Positions 1 through 8,091 of a stretch of DNA of 64,000 nucleotides are shown here, piece after piece. How positions within the stretch are numbered: the stretch's first letter is position 1; each line of letters starts with the position of its first letter. A program made the translations under genes and the position numbers. The notes beneath the pieces are model-generated. The model was not told where the DNA came from. It was given only the letters and a program-made list of their open reading frames with translations, and did no database searches. The stretch is from Roseobacter insulae (GTDB taxonomy: Bacteria; Pseudomonadota; Alphaproteobacteria; Rhodobacterales; Rhodobacteraceae), in contig NZ_JAHXDN010000002.1 of assembly GCF_019375555.1 (NCBI RefSeq), forward strand, positions 1 through 64,000, read 5' to 3'.

Positions 1-50
1 CTGTTGGAGAACAGGCTACCCATAAATGAAGGACTTTTCAGGGGAGCAGG

Positions 51-530
51 TCAGACCGTTTCGCCCAACAGATGGGACAGCGCCTTCAGGCTGTTGTGCC
101 ATCCGGTGCCAACCCCGAGCCGGCCAGAGCGGGTCGAAATCTCTTTATGCTCCAACGTCAGACGGGTGGCGGCGCCCATCGGCTCAAACTGGACATCCAC
201 CTGCGATGGCGGTGTGTGTTTCACAACATCATCATGGGTCACGACCACATGGGTCCAGCTAAATCGAAGCCTCCGGGGCCGCCGGATTTCGATATAGTGG
301 CCTTCGAGACATTCCGACTTGTTGGAGGTGGTGCGCATGTGGAACCGCCAGAGCCCACCAACTTTCAAATCCAGTTCGATGGCAGACAGATCGGAGGGAT
401 CATTTCCAAACCATCGCCGCAGATCGTCCGCCTGTGTCCAGGCATCAAAAAGCCTTTCTGAGGAGGCAGGAAAAACAGCGCTGATGACAACGGGGTTTTT
501 ACCGGCCGGTGATGTCAGCAGGTCAATCAT
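51..530 (-). CDS. SRPBCC (AHSA1-type) domain protein
   Basis: This 159-residue protein has the pattern of the START-like SRPBCC fold of the Aha1 C-terminal family: an N-terminal strand with [20 protein letters not shown], the RWFG segment, a central GGLWRFHM strand, and a C-terminal helix with [15 protein letters not shown]. Such proteins bind hydrophobic ligands in a helix-grip cavity; the ligand here is unknown. The ATG at 530 overlaps the stop of the upstream arsR by 8 bases, so the two are co-transcribed and translationally coupled. An in-frame start at 548 would overlap arsR further and is less likely. ArsR plus AHSA1 is a recurrent bacterial pair, so autorepression with arsR is expected. 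The family call is firm; the function is open. Confidence 0.88.
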   Translation of the reverse strand: MIDLLTSPAGKNPVVISAVFPASSERLFDAWTQADDLRRWFGNDPSDLSAIELDLKVGGLWRFHMRTTSNKSECLEGHYIEIRRPRRLRFSWTHVVVTHDDVVKHTPPSQVDVQFEPMGAATRLTLEHKEISTRSGRLGVGTGWHNSLKALSHLLGETV

Positions 531-846
531 TGTTTGTCTCTCGTGCAATCATAAGCGCCAGAGTGTCGAGGCGCTCCACCCAGAATGGCCGGTAGCTTTC
601 CAGCCAGGACACTGCATCGCTCATCGGTGCGGCAGTCAATGCGCAATGGCGTACCCGCCCGCGCTTTTCAACGGTCACAAGGCCCGCGTCCTCCAAGACA
701 TGCACATGCCGGGTCACGGCGGTCTGGGACATGTCAAAGGGCGCGGCAATGCGGGACAGGGGTAGCTCACCTTCGGCCAGCCGCATCAGGATCGCCCTGC
801 GCGTCTCGTCCCCCAGAGCGGAGAAAACAGCGTTCAGATCAGTCAT
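523..846 (-). CDS. ArsR-family winged-helix repressor
   Basis: This 107-residue protein opens with [20 protein letters not shown], the classic ArsR N-terminal helix pattern, followed by a helix-turn-helix centred on [19 protein letters not shown] and a basic wing ([12 protein letters not shown]). No cysteine pair of the metal-sensing type is seen, so it probably does not sense metals and belongs to the ArsR group paired with AHSA1 proteins. The ATG at 846 has a GAGG ribosome site about five bases upstream; a TTG four codons earlier is less likely. It is the first gene of a two-gene operon and is divergent from the DUF899 gene at 972, with two matching palindromes between them that are its likely operators. 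Confidence 0.9.
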   Translation of the reverse strand: MTDLNAVFSALGDETRRAILMRLAEGELPLSRIAAPFDMSQTAVTRHVHVLEDAGLVTVEKRGRVRHCALTAAPMSDAVSWLESYRPFWVERLDTLALMIARETNND

Positions 847-861
847 ATTACCTCGCAATAC

Positions 862-877
862 TCAACATTTATGTTGA
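862..877. promoter_or_regulatory. Probable ArsR operator, site 1
   Basis: TCAACATTTATGTTGA is a perfect inverted repeat with seven-base arms around TT. It lies 15 bases upstream of the arsR ATG, where binding would block both arsR and the divergent DUF899 gene. A second site with the same TCAACA/TGTTGA arms lies 38 bases away centre to centre. The assignment to the adjacent ArsR is inferred. Confidence 0.65.
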
Positions 878-899
878 CTAAGTGGTTGCGATGAAATAG

Positions 900-915
900 T
901 CAACACAATTGTTGA
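900..915. promoter_or_regulatory. Probable ArsR operator, site 2
   Basis: TCAACACAATTGTTGA has the arms TCAACA and TGTTGA around CAAT, matching site 1 at 862-877. It lies upstream of the DUF899 gene at 972. Two copies of the same dyad in one divergent gap support a shared repressor. Confidence 0.62.
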
Positions 916-971
916 GTAACTGACATGCACAGAGTCCGCGATCTCTGCCATCCTAAGAAGGAGTTGCCCCG

Positions 972-1664
972 ATGCCAAATCTTGTGAGCCGTGAAAACTG
1001 GCTGTCGCAGCGCTTGAAGCTGCTGGAAAAGGAGAAAAACTTCACACGGGACCGCGACGCTCTATCACATGCACGCCGCGACCTCCCGATGGTCGAAATT
1101 ACCACGCCTTACAGGTTTGCGACGGTGGAGGGGGAGAAGTCCCTGCCGGATTTGTTCGCCGATAAAGAGCAGCTTTTGGTCTACCATTTCATGTATGGTC
1201 CTGAATGGGAAAGCGGTTGCCCGAGCTGTTCCTTCTTTGTTGATAATTTCGAAGGAATCGAAACGCATCTTGCCGCGCGCAACACGGCTTTGGTGCTCGC
1301 CTCGAACGCGCCGCTTGCAACGCTTGAGGCCTATCGCGCGCGTATGGGGTGGACCATTCCATGGGTTTCCGCGCTGAACACCAGTTTTGGCGAGGATTTT
1401 GGCGTCAGCTTTCCAACGCAAGCAGATATGGATGGAAACTCCTATAACTACGGAAAGAAACCTTACGCTGGCGAAAGCCCGGGCTTGAGCGTTTTCTACA
1501 AACTGAACGACGGGCGCGTGGCGCATAGTTATTCCACCTACGGTCGGGGGCTGGACATCTTAAACGGCGCATATAATTTGCTGGATCTGACGCCAAACGG
1601 TCGCGACGAGGCAGATTTGCCATATGCGCAGGCCTGGGTACGGCGGCATGACGAATATGCCTGA
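972..1664 (+). CDS. DUF899 family thioredoxin-like protein
   Basis: This 230-residue protein matches the DUF899 family, seen in LVYHFMYGPEWESGCPSCSFF, the CPSC pair and SYSTYGRGLD near the C-terminus. The family is predicted to have a thioredoxin-like fold, and the CxxC pair sits where the redox motif of thioredoxins would be; a redox role is inferred. The ATG at 972 has a strong AAGGAG ribosome site eight bases upstream. The gene diverges from arsR and ends 12 bases before the oppositely oriented larB. ArsR, AHSA1 and DUF899 often travel together, so these three genes probably form one small regulated unit. Confidence 0.88.
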   Translation: MPNLVSRENWLSQRLKLLEKEKNFTRDRDALSHARRDLPMVEITTPYRFATVEGEKSLPDLFADKEQLLVYHFMYGPEWESGCPSCSFFVDNFEGIETHLAARNTALVLASNAPLATLEAYRARMGWTIPWVSALNTSFGEDFGVSFPTQADMDGNSYNYGKKPYAGESPGLSVFYKLNDGRVAHSYSTYGRGLDILNGAYNLLDLTPNGRDEADLPYAQAWVRRHDEYA

Positions 1665-1676
1665 TGGTTAAGGGTT

Positions 1677-2321
1677 TCAGGGGGCCAGAAGGATCTTTGC
1701 CGCGGCGGCAGCGGCACCAAACCCGTTGTCAATATTGACGCAGACAACACCGGGCGCGCAGGTGCCGAGGGCAGAGCCAAGCGCGACGGACCCATCCTTG
1801 GCCACCCCGTAGCCGACAGAGGTTGGCACCGCGATAACCGGTGCCGCAACCAGTCCCGCCACCACTGGAAACAAGGCACCCTCCATCCCGGCAACGGCCA
1901 CGATGAGCCGGGCGCGGGCGAGGTCCGGCAGGTGTTTTTCCAACCGCCACAGGCCGGCGACGCCCACATCCGCGATTATCCTGACCCGCAGCCCCATGAA
2001 TTCGGCGCTGTTTGCCGCTTCTCGTGCTACGGCGAGATCGGATGTGCCAGCCGTCACGACCATGATCTGCGGTGCTTGCGGCGGTGGTGCGGATTTCAGC
2101 AGCGTTGCCGTGCGGGCAAGAGGGTCGACATTAAGGGGAAGGTCACTCAAGGCCTCGATCTGATCGCCGGACAACCGGGTGACAAGCAGAGGCACCTTAC
2201 GTTCCTGATGCGCCTGAATGATGTCGCGAAGCTGCGCATCGGATTTGCTTTCGGCAAAAACCGCTTCCGGAATGCCCGTGCGCGCCTTGCGGGACCAGTC
2301 AAAGATCGTGTGGCGCTCCAT
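1677..2321 (-). CDS. larB: LarB, pyridinium-3,5-biscarboxylic acid mononucleotide synthase
   Basis: LarB carboxylates and hydrolyses nicotinic acid adenine dinucleotide to pyridinium-3,5-biscarboxylic acid mononucleotide, the first step of nickel-pincer cofactor synthesis. This 214-residue protein shows the PurE-like C-terminal half: MVVTAGTSDLAVAREA, an IADVGVAGLWRL segment, the AVAGMEGALF stretch, and PTSVGYGVAKDGSVAL followed by a glycine/alanine-rich tail. The ATG at 2321 shares its A with the larE stop (TGATG), so translation is coupled. It is the last gene of larA-larC-larE-larB. The ends are convergent with DUF899 12 bases away. Confidence 0.93.
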   Translation of the reverse strand: MERHTIFDWSRKARTGIPEAVFAESKSDAQLRDIIQAHQERKVPLLVTRLSGDQIEALSDLPLNVDPLARTATLLKSAPPPQAPQIMVVTAGTSDLAVAREAANSAEFMGLRVRIIADVGVAGLWRLEKHLPDLARARLIVAVAGMEGALFPVVAGLVAAPVIAVPTSVGYGVAKDGSVALGSALGTCAPGVVCVNIDNGFGAAAAAAKILLAP

Positions 2322-3094
2322 CAGGAAATTGGCACAACAAAAGCGCTGCCGCGCCGGTAGGGCTGCCATCCAACGAATCTCCGCCGGGTCGCCAGGCAAA
2401 GCTGTCGGGCTTTTTCAAGCGATGCCTCGGGCAAAGGTACGTTGGATTGGATTACAACGCCTGTCTCGGTGATCCTGCAGCGCACATCCGTCACACCGCA
2501 GGATTTTCGGAGCATCCCCTCGACGCGGTCGACAAATCGCAGGTCGGAAACCTCAATGGCAATCCCGGTTGTGATCCGGCTGGCCAGACAAGGCTGTGCG
2601 GGCAGTTCCGCGATGTCTGACAAACCGAAGTGACCGGCGATGGCCCGCACGTCGCTTTTTGCCAGCCCCACGTCAACAAAGGGATGTACGACGTGATGGT
2701 CATCCGCCGCGATCAGTCCGGGGCGATATTCGCCCAGATCATCGGTGTTTGTGCCAGCCGCGATGGGGCCGTCGACTACCCGGCGCATCGTGCCATAGAG
2801 ATTCGACTTGCAGAAATAGCACCGGTTGTGCGGGTTTGCGCGATAGGATGGATCTGCAAATTCTCCGCTGTCGATGATGTCAAGGTGCCAGCCGTGTTTG
2901 TCGGCATGTGCCCTGACCCGGTCTGTCGCCGATGGTGACACTGCGGGCGACACTGCGTGAACACAGGCGACATCCTCGATGCATCGCGACGCGGCATATG
3001 CCAGCGTCAGGCTGTCAACCCCGCCACTGACCGCTATGGTGAGCTTGCTGATGGATCTGAGGTGCCCGTCCAGCCGGGCCGAGGGATCAGTCAT
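2321..3094 (-). CDS. larE: LarE, ATP-dependent sulfur transferase of nickel-pincer synthesis
   Basis: LarE adenylates the biscarboxylate intermediate and converts its carboxyls to thiocarboxyls. This 257-residue protein has the PP-loop SGGVDS at residues 23-28 and a second conserved block PAQPCLASRI around residue 169. It carries three cysteines in positions typical of the iron-sulfur type of LarE: C92 and C95 (RCYFCKS) plus C169. The single-cysteine type, as in Lactiplantibacillus plantarum, sacrifices its one cysteine. The start at 3094 overlaps the larC stop by 8 bases; an upstream in-frame start at 3184 lies deep inside larC and is rejected. Part of the lar operon. Confidence 0.93.
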   Translation of the reverse strand: MTDPSARLDGHLRSISKLTIAVSGGVDSLTLAYAASRCIEDVACVHAVSPAVSPSATDRVRAHADKHGWHLDIIDSGEFADPSYRANPHNRCYFCKSNLYGTMRRVVDGPIAAGTNTDDLGEYRPGLIAADDHHVVHPFVDVGLAKSDVRAIAGHFGLSDIAELPAQPCLASRITTGIAIEVSDLRFVDRVEGMLRKSCGVTDVRCRITETGVVIQSNVPLPEASLEKARQLCLATRRRFVGWQPYRRGSAFVVPIS

Positions 3095-4241
3095 GGTCGT
3101 GTTCCGCTTCCGCCGCGAGGGCGCGCCTCGCCTTAAGGGTTTTCGTCCGTGCCAAGGCGTCGCTTTCCACCTTGGCGGTCGCACCAGCAGGCCGATCGAC
3201 CGATTTGACCGGCAGTCCTGAGATCGTGTCCTTGCGCCTGTTCAGTCTGTAGCGGGCGACAGTTTCAAGGCGCAGGCCGAGTGTGCTCGTCTCCGAGAAA
3301 CAGGTTTCAACGACCCGGTCGTGCATCGGCGGCGCACAGATGACGGACAGGCTGAACTGAACCCGACCTTTCTTGCCATACCCGATCGTGTAGCTGGCAT
3401 CCAGCACGCCTGCTTCCAGTCGGATACGGTCAAGCGCCACGGCAATTTCTTCGGGTGTCATGTCGTCGATTTCGAACCGGATCAGGTGTACCGTGTCGCC
3501 GGACATTGCCGGGGCGTCAAAGACCAGAAGCCGCAGAATGTTCGGGATGCCCTGCAATTGCCTGTGTCCCGCACCCGTTCCACTGTGGCCGAGCGTGCCC
3601 ACGGGCCCCAATGCGCCTTGGCTCGGGGACAGATATTTCAGGATTGCCGCCCCCGTGGGCGTGATCCGCTCGCCGTCGACGCCATCGCTGAACAACGAAT
3701 ATCCCTGCAGCAATTCAGCGGTGGCGGGGGGTGGAACCGGCACAAGGCCGTGCCGGGTTTTGACACGCCCGCTGCCCTGCGGCAATGCGCTCACCGACCA
3801 TCGCGGCGCACCGGCCTGCTCGATCAGAGACGCAGCGCCGATGATGTCTGCAAGGGAATCCCAATCAGCGATCTCGTGAAAATGCACGTCGTCTGGCGCG
3901 ACCCCGTGGCATGTTGCTTCAGCTGCCGCCAGTTCGGCAAAGATTTCAACAGCCCGTTTGCTGACGGCCGCGCGCAGCCTGCTGTTTTCTATGAAGGCCC
4001 GTATGTCCCGCCAATGAGATGTCGGCGGCGCGGAGCCAGCCGTTTGTACGGTGACACGCGTTGCGGCAAAGCCCATCTCGCGGACGTCTTCGACCGCGAT
4101 GGTCACCTGCGCCCACACGCCTGCGGCGCGCAGGTCGTCTTCCATCTGCTGCCGCATGTGCGGAAACGCAGCCAGCATCGCCGCGAGGAACATGTCACCC
4201 GCGATACCGCCCGTGACATCGAGGTGGATGTGATCGCTCAT
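3087..4241 (-). CDS. larC: LarC, nickel insertion protein (single uninterrupted frame)
   Basis: LarC is a CTP-dependent cyclometallase that inserts nickel into the pincer precursor. This 384-residue protein begins with the family signature HLDVTGGIAGDMFLAAMLAA and contains CHGVAPDDVHFHEIADWDSL, the LPQGSGRVKTRHGLVPVPPP block and, in the second half, ETNIDD-type sequence (here FEIDDMTPEEIAVALDRI). In L. plantarum the protein is made from larC1 and larC2 by a programmed frameshift; here both halves are one open frame. Its ATG overlaps the larA stop by four bases (ATGA) and its end overlaps larE by 8 bases. Confidence 0.94.
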   Translation of the reverse strand: MSDHIHLDVTGGIAGDMFLAAMLAAFPHMRQQMEDDLRAAGVWAQVTIAVEDVREMGFAATRVTVQTAGSAPPTSHWRDIRAFIENSRLRAAVSKRAVEIFAELAAAEATCHGVAPDDVHFHEIADWDSLADIIGAASLIEQAGAPRWSVSALPQGSGRVKTRHGLVPVPPPATAELLQGYSLFSDGVDGERITPTGAAILKYLSPSQGALGPVGTLGHSGTGAGHRQLQGIPNILRLLVFDAPAMSGDTVHLIRFEIDDMTPEEIAVALDRIRLEAGVLDASYTIGYGKKGRVQFSLSVICAPPMHDRVVETCFSETSTLGLRLETVARYRLNRRKDTISGLPVKSVDRPAGATAKVESDALARTKTLKARRALAAEAEHDHD

Positions 4242-5533
4242 GCTTGTCGCGCCGGTTCCGATTTCGGCACGACGTAGGGGCCTTCGGGGATGACCGCGAC
4301 GGCTTTGTCACCATGCTGAGCCATGCTACTGGCAATGGCTGTGGATAAATCAGATACGCGATCAACCCCTGTGATCCTGAAATCATCGTCCGACAGGTTC
4401 TCGGTGAAAAGCTGGATCCGACCCACGCGCATGGGTTTGAGCTGCATTTCCGTTTGCCATTCATCCACATCCGCAAAGTCCTTGGCCATCAGCGTTTGCA
4501 GAAAGGCATCAGGGCCAAGTGCCACAAGACGCTCCTGCGCGGCCCGGAAATGCTGCGATCCAATTCCTTCGGCGCAGTGGGATGCAACGATCAGTGTGCC
4601 GCCGTCTTCCAGAATGTCCAGCGGGGTCACCATCCCTTTGACAGTCTGGTAATAGGTCTGGTCCAGCGGGTAGCCGGCCGATGAGGTGACAACGGTCTTG
4701 AACTTCCTGCCCACCGGGATTTCGGTGTATCCGCGAACAAACTCCACTGCCGCCAGATGGCTTTCGATGATTTCTCCAAAGCTGCAGAACACGAGGTTTC
4801 GCTTGTCATCGATCACCGTATTGAGCGCGAAGACCTCCCCGAGTTTGCGCACGATTTCCAACTGCTCCTCGTGCAGGGGGTTACCTGCGAGATTACATTC
4901 ACGCGCCGCCGGATCCTCCATGAAGCGGGCAGAATGAAAGGTGCGGATGGTTTCGTGATGCGCCACGCCGGGGGCCACGACTTTGCGCCCGCCTGAAAAT
5001 CCGGCCATGAAATGGGGCTCGACCAGTCCCGTGGCAATTTTCAGGTCGGCCTGCACAAACCGGCGGTCAAGTTTGATCGGCACACCGCGGCCTTCCGTGA
5101 TGCCGAGGTCCACATGGTCCGCATCAACGAGGGCAAAATGGTTTTCGACGCGGACATTGTCCAACACCCAGGGGTCACCGACCAGTTCGGCCATTTCGGC
5201 GCCTTCGTTCGGGCGGTGCAACCCGGTGGCGATCAGGATTGAAATGGCGGGCAGGGGAATGCCGTTCGCGACCATGGTTTCAATCATAGGCCGCAGGAAC
5301 AGGTGATTGGGAACCGGGCGCGTGATGTCGCAGATCAGGATGCAGGCAGAGGACTTATGCTTGCACAAATCGGCAAGACACGCTGAGCCATAGGGGTTTT
5401 CAAAGGCGTCGGCAATCTGTTCACCGGGCTTTTTTGCCTTCGGAAAGGCTGGTTTCTCGATGAGGTGCGTGTCAGCCCCGGCTGGCATTTCCAGTGTTAG
5501 CCCATCACGTCCGTAGAGTAATTCTATCTGCAT
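4238..5533 (-). CDS. larA: LarA-family nickel-pincer 2-hydroxyacid racemase/epimerase
   Basis: LarA enzymes invert the carbon next to a carboxylate by hydride transfer to a nickel-pincer cofactor bound to lysine. This 431-residue protein keeps the expected residues: D69 and the TRP motif at 71-73, catalytic H106 (ATGLHRPN), H174, cofactor lysine K184 (FSGGRKVVAPG) and nickel ligand H200. The last three have the same numbers as in L. plantarum LarA. It heads the lar operon behind a good promoter. The divergent neighbour is an enolase-superfamily acid-sugar dehydratase and no lactate gene is near, so the substrate is more probably a sugar acid than lactate. That substrate is inference; the family is firm. 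Confidence 0.9.
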   Translation of the reverse strand: MQIELLYGRDGLTLEMPAGADTHLIEKPAFPKAKKPGEQIADAFENPYGSACLADLCKHKSSACILICDITRPVPNHLFLRPMIETMVANGIPLPAISILIATGLHRPNEGAEMAELVGDPWVLDNVRVENHFALVDADHVDLGITEGRGVPIKLDRRFVQADLKIATGLVEPHFMAGFSGGRKVVAPGVAHHETIRTFHSARFMEDPAARECNLAGNPLHEEQLEIVRKLGEVFALNTVIDDKRNLVFCSFGEIIESHLAAVEFVRGYTEIPVGRKFKTVVTSSAGYPLDQTYYQTVKGMVTPLDILEDGGTLIVASHCAEGIGSQHFRAAQERLVALGPDAFLQTLMAKDFADVDEWQTEMQLKPMRVGRIQLFTENLSDDDFRITGVDRVSDLSTAIASSMAQHGDKAVAVIPEGPYVVPKSEPARQA

Positions 5534-5868
5534 ATGGGCTCACTTATCTGTACCATGCGGGCGACGCATGAGGGTGTTCGAAAATTCTGCCTGAACCTTG
5601 CGGGCACTGTCAACAATCCAGCCGGACGCTTGGCGGGCGATGCAGCATGACCTCAAGGGGAATGATCTCGGACAAGTCGCTGACAAGCGCGCCCTTTTCG
5701 GTCGCAAGGATGTGGCGGTGTGGCGCAAGATCTGCGCCGTACCCAGGGCATCACCACCTTGCGAAAACCGCGTTTCATCGCAACAGTGACTGCATGCTGT
5801 CGGGTGAGCCGTCGGGACGGGTGACGTCACGTGGAATTCATCCTGCGCCACACTGGAAGAGATTGAAG
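5534..5868. other. Divergent lar/dehydratase intergenic region
   Basis: These 335 bases separate larA from the divergent dehydratase. They hold the lar promoter at 5584-5613. On the minus strand, between about 5755 and 5635, one frame reads as a protein-like stretch of about 40 residues without a start and ending in a stop; it could be a gene remnant, but I could not identify it. No intact gene is supported. Confidence 0.4.
5584..5613 (-). promoter_or_regulatory. Sigma-70-type promoter of the lar operon
   Basis: Read on the minus strand, TTGACA (5613-5608) is followed after 18 bases by CAGAAT (5589-5584). Transcription would start about 40-45 bases before the larA ATG at 5533. The -35 box is a perfect consensus match. 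No other good match was seen in this gap. Confidence 0.5.
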
Positions 5869-6966
5869 ATGATCAAGATCCTTGAGGTTCAGACGCGCCT
5901 TTTTAGACTGCCGCTGGCGGAGGTTCTGGTGGATGCCAAACATGGCGACCACCATTTCTTTGAACTGATCACTGTCACCATGCGGTTTGATGACGGAAGC
6001 ACCGGAACGGGCTACACCTATACGGGCGGCAAGGGCGGGCATGCGATTGCCGCGATGATCGATCACGATCTGAAACCGTTTCTGGAAGGACAGAACGGTG
6101 ATGACGTCGAGGCGTTGTACGAGGCGATGCAATGGCATGTACACTACGTTGCGCGGGGTGGCATCGCATCCTTCGCGATTTCCGCGGTGGATATTGCCCT
6201 GTGGGATGCCCGCGGCAAACGGCGCGAACAGGCGCTTTGGCAGATGGCCGGGGGGGCTGCGCGCAGTTGTCGGGCCTATTGCGGCGGCATTGATCTTGGG
6301 TTTGATCTGCCCAAGCTGCTGACCAGCGTTCAGGGATATCTGGAGCGCGGCTTTGACGGCGTGAAGATCAAGATCGGGTTGCCGTCGCTGGACGAAGACG
6401 TATCACGCATTGCGGCGGTGCGGGACCTCATTGGTCCGGCTGTGAATTTCATGGTGGATGCCAATTACGCCTTCTCGGTGGATCAGGCGATTTCAGCCGC
6501 CCGGGCATTTGAATCATTTAATCTGCTGTGGTTCGAGGAACCAACGATTCCGGACGATTACAAGGGGTTTGCCAAGATCGCCGAAGCGACAGGCATGCCC
6601 CTTGCCATGGGTGAAAACCTGCACACGATCCATGAGTTTCAATATGCGTTCGAGCAGGCCAAGCTGAGCTATATTCAGCCTGACGCGTCCAACTGCGGTG
6701 GGATCACCGGCTTTCTGCAGGTGGCCGCACTCTCTGAAAAACACGGGCTGCCGATTTGTAGCCACGGCATGCAGGAACTTCATGTGAGCCTTGTTTCGGG
6801 GCGCAAAAACGCCGGCCTGATCGAAGTGCATTCATTCCCGATTGATCAGTACACCGAGCGCCCCCTTGTTGTCGAAAATCACCGCGCAATCGCGCCCGAA
6901 ATTCCGGGTACGGGGGTCGTTTTCGATTGGCACAGGCTGGAGACGGAGAACCTGCTTACATCGTAG
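5869..6966 (+). CDS. Mandelate racemase-subgroup dehydratase (enolase superfamily), probable sugar-acid dehydratase
   Basis: Enolase-superfamily enzymes abstract the proton next to a carboxylate and stabilise the enolate with magnesium. In this 365-residue protein all mandelate racemase subgroup residues are visible: K166 and K168 (VKIKI), metal ligands D197 (VDANYAF), E223 (WFEEP) and E249 (GEN), then the D272/H299 dyad ([13 protein letters not shown]). Each is offset by exactly two from the mandelate racemase numbering. The sequence looks closest to talarate/galactarate-type dehydratases. The ATG at 5869 has a GGAAGAG ribosome site; longer in-frame starts lack one. It is divergent from larA, suggesting that a nickel epimerase and this dehydratase share a sugar acid. 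The exact substrate is not known. Confidence 0.85.
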   Translation: MIKILEVQTRLFRLPLAEVLVDAKHGDHHFFELITVTMRFDDGSTGTGYTYTGGKGGHAIAAMIDHDLKPFLEGQNGDDVEALYEAMQWHVHYVARGGIASFAISAVDIALWDARGKRREQALWQMAGGAARSCRAYCGGIDLGFDLPKLLTSVQGYLERGFDGVKIKIGLPSLDEDVSRIAAVRDLIGPAVNFMVDANYAFSVDQAISAARAFESFNLLWFEEPTIPDDYKGFAKIAEATGMPLAMGENLHTIHEFQYAFEQAKLSYIQPDASNCGGITGFLQVAALSEKHGLPICSHGMQELHVSLVSGRKNAGLIEVHSFPIDQYTERPLVVENHRAIAPEIPGTGVVFDWHRLETENLLTS

Positions 6967-7165
6967 GACCCGGCGCCGGGCAAAAGGGAATTAAGCATCG
7001 AAACTGGTTCAACAGAATCCTGAGCGTTGTAAAATAGTGCAGGGCGTCTCTTTCGTCTGCGGTGCTTTCAGCGCCCTGCGAGCCCTTCGCAGGACCCATG
7101 CCGGGATTTATTTGCGACTTTTGAAACCATGACGACGAATAAGCTAACAGGTCAGCATGGGTGAC

Positions 7166-7183
7166 ATGTCATAGAACCTTCGT
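7166..7183 (+). promoter_or_regulatory. Weak candidate Pho box upstream of phnC
   Basis: ATGTCAT-AGAA-CCTTCGT resembles the PhoB direct repeat (CTGTCAT-N4-CTGTCAT), matching six of seven bases in the first half and four of seven in the second. It lies about 60-80 bases before phnC, where a phosphate-starvation activator would be expected. The match is weak. Confidence 0.25.
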
Positions 7184-7244
7184 TTTTTTGATACAAATCT
7201 GAAGAACACGAACTCTACACAGCCCGCAATTGAAAGAGGGTTGT

Positions 7245-8039
7245 ATGCTGAGACTCACGAATCTGACCAAGTCTTTTGGCGGGAACAAGGCGGTCCAGGA
7301 CGCGAATTTGCAGGTAGCAAAACCGTCGATGATCGGGATTATCGGACGGTCCGGCGCTGGTAAGTCGACGCTGCTGCGCATGGTCAACAGGCTGACGGAC
7401 GCAACCTCGGGCCAGATCGTTTTCGAAGGCAATGACGTAACGGCGCTGGTCGGCGCGGCCAAGCGCAACTGGCAATCCCAATGTGCGATGATCTTTCAGC
7501 AATTCAATCTTGTGCCACGAATGGATGTCGTGTCCAACGTGCTGCACGGCACGCTGAACCGCCGTTCGACGCTAGCGACGATGTTCAACATGTATCCGGC
7601 CTCCGATGTGCATAAGGCGATCGATATTCTGGACCGGCTGGGCATTGCCGAGCATGCTCCGAAACGCGCCGAGGCCTTGTCGGGCGGTCAGCAGCAGCGC
7701 GTGGCGATTGCCCGCGCGCTGATGCAGGACCCCAAGATCATCCTCGCGGACGAGCCTATTGCGTCTCTGGACCCGATGAATGCTCAGGTTGTCATGCAAT
7801 CCCTGAGGCGCATCCACGAAGAAGACGGCCGCATGGTAATCGCAAATCTGCACACGCTGGACACCGCGCGTCGCTATTGCGACCGGGTTGTTGGCATGCG
7901 GGACGGCAAAATTGTCTTCGACGGCACGCCCGAGCAGCTGACCACCTCCATGGCCCGCGAAATTTACGGCGCCGATACATCGTTTTCGGAGGCGGCCACG
8001 TCGACGGAAATCCAGACGCTGGATCGCGAATACGCCTGA
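7245..8039 (+). CDS. phnC: PhnC, phosphonate ABC transporter ATPase
   Basis: This 264-residue ATPase powers phosphonate import. Walker A is GRSGAGKST, the signature is [15 protein letters not shown], and Walker B is [12 protein letters not shown]. The long insertion between the Q-loop and signature ([17 protein letters not shown]) is typical of PhnC. The ATG at 7245 has an AAAGAGGG ribosome site four bases upstream; a TTG five codons earlier is less likely. It is first in phnC-phnD-phnE-phnE2-transferase. A strong hairpin with a T run follows directly at 8047, before phnD, and could reduce read-through to the rest of the operon. Confidence 0.95.
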   Translation: MLRLTNLTKSFGGNKAVQDANLQVAKPSMIGIIGRSGAGKSTLLRMVNRLTDATSGQIVFEGNDVTALVGAAKRNWQSQCAMIFQQFNLVPRMDVVSNVLHGTLNRRSTLATMFNMYPASDVHKAIDILDRLGIAEHAPKRAEALSGGQQQRVAIARALMQDPKIILADEPIASLDPMNAQVVMQSLRRIHEEDGRMVIANLHTLDTARRYCDRVVGMRDGKIVFDGTPEQLTTSMAREIYGADTSFSEAATSTEIQTLDREYA

Positions 8040-8046
8040 ATTCCCC

Positions 8047-8072
8047 GCTCTGCCCGATGGCAGAGCTTTTTT
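8047..8072 (+). terminator. Hairpin with T run between phnC and phnD
   Basis: GCTCTGCC-CGAT-GGCAGAGC forms an eight-base perfect stem with a four-base loop and is followed at once by six T. This is a textbook intrinsic terminator shape, placed eight bases after the phnC stop and 20 bases before phnD. Since phnD must be expressed for uptake, it may act as a partial terminator or as an RNA-stabilising processing structure. Confidence 0.7.
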
Positions 8073-8091
8073 GTTTCAAACGGAGAAAAAC

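Noticed and set aside
1677-5533. lar genes as a lactate-utilisation operon
   Set aside because: No lactate dehydrogenase or permease is nearby, while an acid-sugar dehydratase is adjacent, so lactate is not the best-supported substrate.
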